28,058 nt of DNA from an uncultured Clostridium sp. (GTDB taxonomy: Bacteria > Bacillota > Clostridia > TANB77 > CAG-508). This document shows, one piece after another, positions 23,518 through 28,058 of the stretch (its first letter is position 1; each line of letters starts with the position of its first letter). Where the stretch lies: the NCBI GenBank assembly GCA_900556455.1, contig USOV01000010.1:1-28058 (forward strand). Reading direction: 5' to 3'. The translations under genes were made by a program, and so were the position numbers. The notes below the pieces were generated by a model. The model was given only the letters and a program-made list of their open reading frames with translations, had not been told where the DNA came from and searched no databases.

Positions 23518-24145
23518 ATGAAAGAAAGAGAAGAAGAAAGACTAAAAAAATTAAAAGAATACGAAAATAAATTACACGAAAGTGGACTAAAATATATTGC
23601 TGGAATCGATGAAGCGGGTCGAGGACCGTTGGCTGGACCAGTAGTTGTTGGAATAGTTATTATGAAGCCAGATTCCTTTATTGAAGGAATAAATGACTCG
23701 AAAAAAATTTCAGAAACTAAAAGAGAAAAATTATATGAACAAATAACTGAAGAAGCCTTGGCATGGAGTACACGGAATTGTTACAGAAAAAGAAATAGAT
23801 GAAATAAACATACTAAATGCTACCAAAAAAGCTCTAACACAGGCATTAGGAAATTTAAAAATAAAGCCGGAAAGAATTTTAGTAGATGCATTAGAACATA
23901 TAGATACAAAAGGAATACCATATACATCTATAATAAAAGGAGATGCAAAAATATATAGCATATCAGCAGCATCAATAGTAGCAAAGGTCACAAGGGATAG
24001 AATAATGAGAGAATATGATGAAGTATATCCAGAATATGGGTTCGCAAAACACAAAGGATATGGAACAGCAGCACATATAACAGCAATAAAAGAAAACGGA
24101 CCTTGCCCACTACACAGGAAAACGTTTATAAAAAATTTTATATAA
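23518..24145 (+). CDS. rnhB: Ribonuclease HII, needs +1 frameshift
   Basis: RNase HII removes ribonucleotides and RNA primers from DNA. Translation from ATG 23518 gives DEAGRGPLAGPVVVG (Asp31, Glu32) and NDSKK, then reaches WST followed by an in-frame CGG (23773). Read straight on, the product would stop prematurely at 23800-23802. In the +1 frame the protein continues perfectly as GIVTEKEIDEINILNATKKA, then LVDALEHID (Asp123), KGDAKIYSISAASIVAKVTRD (Asp142) and HKGYGTAAHI, ending HRKTFIKNFI at 24145. The joined protein has 208 residues, the normal size, and all four catalytic acids, two of them after the shift. The retained active site shows selection on both halves. AGGAG eight bases upstream, overlapping the stop of the pilin-like gene, sets the start. 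Confidence 0.9.
23773..23776 (+). other. In-frame CGG-A, +1 frameshift site in rnhB
   Basis: AGT ACA CGG AAT in the upstream frame becomes AGT ACA (C) GGA ATT GTT. This restores WSTGIVTE, corresponding to the conserved W-S-x-G of RNase HII (E. coli has WSLG). No homopolymer is present at the site. Confidence 0.82.
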
Positions 24146-24202
24146 GTTCCAGCAAGATATGATGGACTTTTAAAGGAAAAATAAATAATAGGAGGTATAA
24201 AC

Positions 24203-25504
24203 ATGAATATTCAAGATATAATAGCCCAAAAAAGAGATGGCAACCAATTAACAAAAGAAGAAATACACTACTTCATAACAGAATATGTAAAAGGAAATAT
24301 AACAGACTACCAAGCAGCAGCCCTAGTAATGGCAATATACATAAATGGAATGACAAATGAGGAAACAACAAACCTAACATTGGAAATGGCACACTCAGGA
24401 GACGTACTAGACCTATCATCAGTAGGAGAAATAGTAGTAGACAAACACAGTACAGGTGGGGTTGGAGATAAAATTACTTTAATAATAATGCCAATAATTG
24501 CCTCACTAGGAATACCAGTTGCAAAAATGTCTGGAAGAGGACTAGGATTTACAGGAGGAACAATAGACAAGTTGGAATCAATTCCTGGGTATAATGTGGA
24601 AACAACAGTAGAGGAATTCATAGAAAATGTAAAAAAAATCGGAATAAGCATAATCGGGCAAACAGGAAACCTTGCACCAGCAGATAAAAAATTATATGCA
24701 CTAAGAGATTCAATAAACTGCGTAGGAAACAAACCACTTATTGCATCAAGTATAATGAGTAAAAAAATAGCAGCAGGAGCAAACAAAATAGTATTAGATG
24801 TAACTGTTGGAAGCGGAGCATTTATGAAAACAAAAGAAGAAGCAGAAGAACTTTCACACATCATGAAAAATATAGGAGACTTAGCAAATAAAGAAACAGT
24901 ATGTGTATTAACAAATATGGATGAACCAGTAGGATATGCTGTAGGAAATTCACTAGAAATAATGGAAGTAATAGAATGCTTAAAAGGCAATATACCAGAA
25001 GATGTAAAAGAAATAATATTAACAATAGGAAGCTATATAATAAAACTTTCTGGTAATGGAGATAACTTAGAAGAAAACAGACAAAAAATAATGACACAAA
25101 TAGAAAATGGAGCAGCACTAAAAAAATTCATAGAATTAGTAGAAAATCAAGGTGGAGACATAAGTTATATTGAAGATACAAATAAATTTGAAAAAGCAAA
25201 ATACATAATGGAAGTAGTAGCACCTAAAAATGGGTATGTAACAAAATTAAATGCAGAAAAAATAGGAGTAACATCAGTACACTTAGGAGCTGGAAGGGTA
25301 AAAAAAGAAGACAGTATAGATAAAGCAGTAGGAATATTACTAAATAAAAAAATATCGGACCCAGTAAATGAGGGAGATGTTTTAGCATATGTACATGCAA
25401 ATGATGAAGAAAAAGGCAAACAAGCAGTAAAAGACGTTTTAGAGGCATATGAAATTGCCCTAGAAAAACCAAAAACACCAGAGCATATAATTGAGATTAT
25501 TTAG
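24203..25504 (+). CDS. pdp: Pyrimidine-nucleoside phosphorylase
   Basis: The enzyme splits uridine, thymidine and deoxyuridine with phosphate to the base and (deoxy)ribose-1-phosphate. The 433-residue product has the family signature SGRGLGFTGGTIDKLESIPG (110-129), the phosphate-binding segment KHSTGGVGDK (81-90), and conserved YALRDS and SIMSKKIAAGA. The length of 433 fits the pyrimidine-nucleoside phosphorylases of Firmicutes; thymidine phosphorylase (deoA) is the close alternative. AGGAGG eight bases before ATG 24203 fixes the start. It follows rnhB by 57 bases with no terminator and no clear promoter, so it may be read through from the promoter at 22989. No other nucleoside-catabolism genes are nearby. 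A palindromic repeat lies downstream. Confidence 0.93.
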   Translation: MNIQDIIAQKRDGNQLTKEEIHYFITEYVKGNITDYQAAALVMAIYINGMTNEETTNLTLEMAHSGDVLDLSSVGEIVVDKHSTGGVGDKITLIIMPIIASLGIPVAKMSGRGLGFTGGTIDKLESIPGYNVETTVEEFIENVKKIGISIIGQTGNLAPADKKLYALRDSINCVGNKPLIASSIMSKKIAAGANKIVLDVTVGSGAFMKTKEEAEELSHIMKNIGDLANKETVCVLTNMDEPVGYAVGNSLEIMEVIECLKGNIPEDVKEIILTIGSYIIKLSGNGDNLEENRQKIMTQIENGAALKKFIELVENQGGDISYIEDTNKFEKAKYIMEVVAPKNGYVTKLNAEKIGVTSVHLGAGRVKKEDSIDKAVGILLNKKISDPVNEGDVLAYVHANDEEKGKQAVKDVLEAYEIALEKPKTPEHIIEII

Positions 25505-25533
25505 AAATTAGAGGATAGAAATTAGATATAATC

Positions 25534-25651
25534 TCAGCCGTTTTGTATATTTTATAAAAAATTAAATTTGACAGCCCTTTGAGGCGGGGGAAGACCCGCG
25601 TATGCCTTGGAGAATTTAATTTTTTAGAAAATCATACAAAAGGTAGGCTGA
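25534..25651 (-). repeat. Palindromic repeat family 1, copy 2 (inverted)
   Basis: This is the reverse complement of the element at 21586-21702, with about five differences over 118 bases including one 1-base indel. It begins TCAGCCG and ends GGCTGA. It lies between pdp and pcrA, which point the same way, so any terminator effect here would insulate pcrA. The flanks (ATATAATC and GAAAGGATA) differ from those of copy 1, so the shared part ends close to the TCAGCC/GGCTGA boundaries. Confidence 0.88.
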
Positions 25652-25693
25652 GAAAGGATACCCTACAATTATAAATAAAAAGGAGATTTAAAA

Positions 25694-27967
25694 ATGCAAA
25701 ACATATTAGAAGGACTAAATGATAAACAATATGAAGCAGTAATAAATACAGAAGGCCCAAGCCTTGTAATAGCAGGAGCTGGAAGCGGAAAAACCAAAGT
25801 ATTAACACACAAAATATCATATTTAATAAATGAAAAAAACGTAAAACCGTGGAACATACTTGCAATAACATTTACAAATAAAGCCGCAAACGAAATGAAA
25901 CAAAGAATAGAGAACTTAGTTGGAGGGCAAGCCACAAACGACATGTGGATAGGAACATTCCACTCTATTTGTGTTAGAATATTAAGAAAATTTATAGATA
26001 GAATAGGGTTTGACTCATCATTTATAATATTTGATGCATCAGACCAAAAATCATTAGTAAAGCAATGCTTAAAAGAATTAAATATAGATGACAAAATATT
26101 TACGGATAGAGGGGTTTTATCAGAAATAAGCAATGCAAAAAACGAAATGTTAACACCAGTGCAATATACTGTAAAAGCAAATGGAGAATATAGAAAAGAA
26201 ACTATTGCAAAAGTATATAGTTTATATCAATCAAAACTAAAACAAAATAATAGTATAGACTTTGACGATATTATAAATTATACAATCCAGATATTAACAG
26301 AAAATCCAGACATACTAGAATATTATTCAGAAAAATTTAGATATGTTTTAGTAGATGAATACCAAGATACAAACAAAGCACAATTTACTTTAATTACACT
26401 ATTATCTGCAAAACATGGAAACATTACAGTAGTAGGGGATAATGACCAGGGAATTTACTCATTTAGAGGAGCAGACATATCAAATATTTTAAACTTTGAA
26501 AAAGACTTTCCAGGAACAAAAATAATAAAATTAGAGCAAAATTATAGGTCAACAAAACCAATATTAGATGCTGCAAATGCAGTAATTAAGCATAATCCAA
26601 AAAAATACGAAAAAAACTTATGGACAGAAAATAAAGAAGGAAATATGCCAAAATTACATGTGGCAAAAAACGAATATGATGAAGCAAGCTATATAGTAGA
26701 ACAAATAGAACATTTAAGGAGAGAAGAATATTTTAAATATTCAGATTTCACAATACTTTATAGAACAAATGCACAATCAAGAGCAATAGAAGATATTTTA
26801 AGAAGAGAAAATATTGCTTATAGAATTATAGGAGGACAAAAATTCTATGAAAGAAAAGAAATAAAAGATACAATTAGTTATTTGAGATTAATTCAAAACC
26901 CAGCAGATAACCTAAGCTTGCAAAGAATTATAAATGAGCCTAAAAGAGGAATAGGAAAAACAAGCTTAGAAAAAATAGAAGAAATAGCAAATACAAATGG
27001 AATATCAATGTATGAAGTTATAAAAAAAGCTGAAACATTTGGATTAAATAAAGTATTCTTAAATTCAAGAGAGTTTGTAAATATAATAGAAGAAATGCAT
27101 GCAAAAAAAGATGATATGCTAATTTCTGAACTTATAAAAGAAACACTAAATAAAACAGGATACACAAAAGCACTAGAACTAGAAAACACAGCACAAGCAG
27201 AAGCAAGAATAGAAAACATTGAAGAATTTTTAACAGTTGCAATGGAATTCGAAAAAGAAATGTCTGAAAATTCTTTAGCAGAATTCTTAGAGAGTATTAC
27301 ACTTACAAGTGATGTAGATGGAATGGATGAAAACGAAGATTCTGTAACACTTATGACACTTCATAGTGCAAAAGGGCTAGAATTCCCAGTAGTATTCTTA
27401 GTTGGAATGGAGGAAGGGTTATTCCCAAGCTACAGGTCAATAGGAGAAGAAAAAGAACTACAAGAAGAAAGAAGACTTGCATATGTTGGAATAACAAGAG
27501 CTAAACAGTATTTATATTTAACATGCGCAAAACAAAGAACCATATTTGGTTCAACAACATGCAATAAAATATCAAGATTTGTAGGAGAGATTCCAAAAGA
27601 ATTGCTAGACGGAGATATTGATGAAACAAAATCACATTTAGAGACTGAAGATAATTATGGAGTACAATGGAAATACGGAAAAAGTACTCCTACTTGGGGC
27701 AATATGTCTTACATAAGTGAGAAAAAACAACCTACATATCAATTTAAAACAGCAGAAAGTTTCTTAAAAACAGTAGCTGCAAAACAAGATATAGATGTAG
27801 ACCTATCAAAATATAAAATGGGGCAAACAGTATTCCATAAAAAATTTGGTGAGGGAATAATAAACGAAATAGAGCAAGAAGAAAACGATTTAAAATTAGA
27901 TATAATATTTGAAAAAGTTGGACATAAACGCTTAATGGCAAAATACGCAAACCTAGAAATAAGGTAA
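25694..27967 (+). CDS. pcrA: UvrD/Rep-type DNA helicase PcrA
   Basis: PcrA is the essential 3'-5' superfamily 1 helicase of Gram-positive bacteria, acting in repair, rolling-circle replication and removal of stalled complexes. The 757-residue protein carries motif I GAGSGKTKVL (28-37), motif Ia ITFTNKAANEM, motif II VDEYQDTNKAQ, motif III GDNDQGIYSFRGAD, motif IV QNYRST, motif V TLHSAKGLEFPVVFLVG and motif VI AYVGITRAKQYL. A C-terminal Tudor-like segment, MGQTVFHKKFGEGIINEIE, binds RNA polymerase in homologues. The length is normal. AGGAG lies before ATG 25694. It is separated from pdp by a palindromic repeat, and its stop codon TAA forms the first bases of a family 2 repeat. Confidence 0.96.
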   Translation: MQNILEGLNDKQYEAVINTEGPSLVIAGAGSGKTKVLTHKISYLINEKNVKPWNILAITFTNKAANEMKQRIENLVGGQATNDMWIGTFHSICVRILRKFIDRIGFDSSFIIFDASDQKSLVKQCLKELNIDDKIFTDRGVLSEISNAKNEMLTPVQYTVKANGEYRKETIAKVYSLYQSKLKQNNSIDFDDIINYTIQILTENPDILEYYSEKFRYVLVDEYQDTNKAQFTLITLLSAKHGNITVVGDNDQGIYSFRGADISNILNFEKDFPGTKIIKLEQNYRSTKPILDAANAVIKHNPKKYEKNLWTENKEGNMPKLHVAKNEYDEASYIVEQIEHLRREEYFKYSDFTILYRTNAQSRAIEDILRRENIAYRIIGGQKFYERKEIKDTISYLRLIQNPADNLSLQRIINEPKRGIGKTSLEKIEEIANTNGISMYEVIKKAETFGLNKVFLNSREFVNIIEEMHAKKDDMLISELIKETLNKTGYTKALELENTAQAEARIENIEEFLTVAMEFEKEMSENSLAEFLESITLTSDVDGMDENEDSVTLMTLHSAKGLEFPVVFLVGMEEGLFPSYRSIGEEKELQEERRLAYVGITRAKQYLYLTCAKQRTIFGSTTCNKISRFVGEIPKELLDGDIDETKSHLETEDNYGVQWKYGKSTPTWGNMSYISEKKQPTYQFKTAESFLKTVAAKQDIDVDLSKYKMGQTVFHKKFGEGIINEIEQEENDLKLDIIFEKVGHKRLMAKYANLEIR

Positions 27968-27997
27968 ATTGTAATTTGCTTTCATATTCCAATTCGC
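27965..27997 (-). repeat. Palindromic repeat family 2, partial copy 2 (inverted)
   Basis: From 27965 the sequence matches the reverse complement of the right arm of the element at 20666-20760: TAAATTGTA, then TTTG, TTTCATATTCC and ATTCGC, with three differences in about 33 bases. After that the interior diverges. The match begins with the TAA stop of pcrA. Confidence 0.65.
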
Positions 27998-28058
27998 CAT
28001 AGATACAATATATTTGTTTTTTTACACCTTGTGTGTCGCAACCTCCAATTGTATTGGT
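27998..28058. other. Intergenic end of window, no gene seen
   Basis: These bases contain a T-rich stretch (TTTGTTTTTTTACACC) and the sequence CCTCCAATTGTATTGG. No ORF, tRNA or clear hairpin terminator could be assigned before the window ends. It may be a variant interior of the family 2 repeat. Confidence 0.4.

Noticed and set aside
1596..23776. CGG reassigned to another amino acid or used as a stop
   Set aside because: Reassignment would leave the frame unchanged, but the homologous sequence continues only in the +1 frame at all four sites. A stop would leave the conserved downstream halves untranslated.
14784..24145. Calling comEC and rnhB simple pseudogenes
   Set aside because: Apart from the CGG shifts there are no stops, deletions or lost catalytic residues, and all breaks are of one kind. 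I keep them as genes that need a frameshift, with sequence error as the main alternative.
24146..24202. Possible extension of rnhB past its stop (VPARYDGLLKEK)
   Set aside because: RNase HII normally ends just after the HRKTF motif, and the extra segment resembles nothing; it is treated as intergenic.
24307..24990. Long antisense ORF (about 227 codons) inside pdp, and similar ones in clpB, comEC and pcrA
   Set aside because: They lie opposite strongly conserved genes, have low-complexity Ser/Leu/Phe-rich translations typical of the complement of AT-rich coding DNA, and have no ribosome binding sites.
1..28058. Repeated patterns examined as a CRISPR array, tRNA cluster or insertion sequence
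   Set aside because: No regularly spaced direct repeats, no cloverleaf-like sequences with conserved arms, and no transposase ORF were found.

Overview
The window is AT-rich, with A/T-ending codons, strong AGGAGG ribosome binding sites and sigma-A promoters of the TTGACA-17-TATAAT type. It carries sporulation-linked genes (two spore-coat-like proteins, a BofC-like protein), ClpE, a CIRCE operator and PcrA. This points to a low-GC, probably spore-forming member of the Clostridia/Firmicutes, plausibly an uncultured gut lineage. No rRNA, tRNA, CRISPR array or insertion sequence was seen.

Layout. 1-270: tail of rplL and a terminator shared with a convergent gene. 273-1376 (-): unknown protein with an HExxH motif. 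1480-4883: mreD, a class B penicillin-binding protein and minC (cell shape and division). 4947-6595: two small spore-coat-like proteins and a membrane-anchored M23 peptidase. 6652-9984: comFC, a KAP-type P-loop NTPase and a left-handed beta-helix protein. 10027-10404: a GC-rich 71-codon gene with its own promoter and terminator. 10429-13352: clpB under promoter and CIRCE, then a TSCPD protein. 13356-14752: a secreted SH3/NlpC-P60 wall hydrolase. 14784-17621: comEC and a BofC-like protein. 17662-20559 (-): clpE and pgsA. 20625-22916: a membrane-anchored DUF3298-like protein convergent with an HtrA protease. 22989-24145: pilin-like protein and rnhB. 24203-27967: pyrimidine-nucleoside phosphorylase and pcrA. 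Two families of short palindromic repeats, each in two inverted copies, sit in the last third.

The most striking observation concerns the codon CGG. Three conserved genes (mreD, comEC, rnhB) are interrupted by four +1 frameshifts. Each break falls exactly on an in-frame CGG codon. Skipping the C restores the correct frame with a GGA/GGG glycine codon, and at three sites that glycine is a conserved family residue. I found no other in-frame CGG in any gene of the window, although CGG is common out of phase and CGT, CGC, CGA, AGA and AGG are all used for arginine. This is the signature expected if CGG is unassigned in this organism and ribosomes shift +1 on it. A systematic one-base sequence error must still be excluded.

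Secondary points are start sites where the Shine-Dalgarno sequence is correctly spaced only to ATT rather than ATG/GTG/TTG, the compositionally foreign 71-codon gene, and a structured leader before minC.
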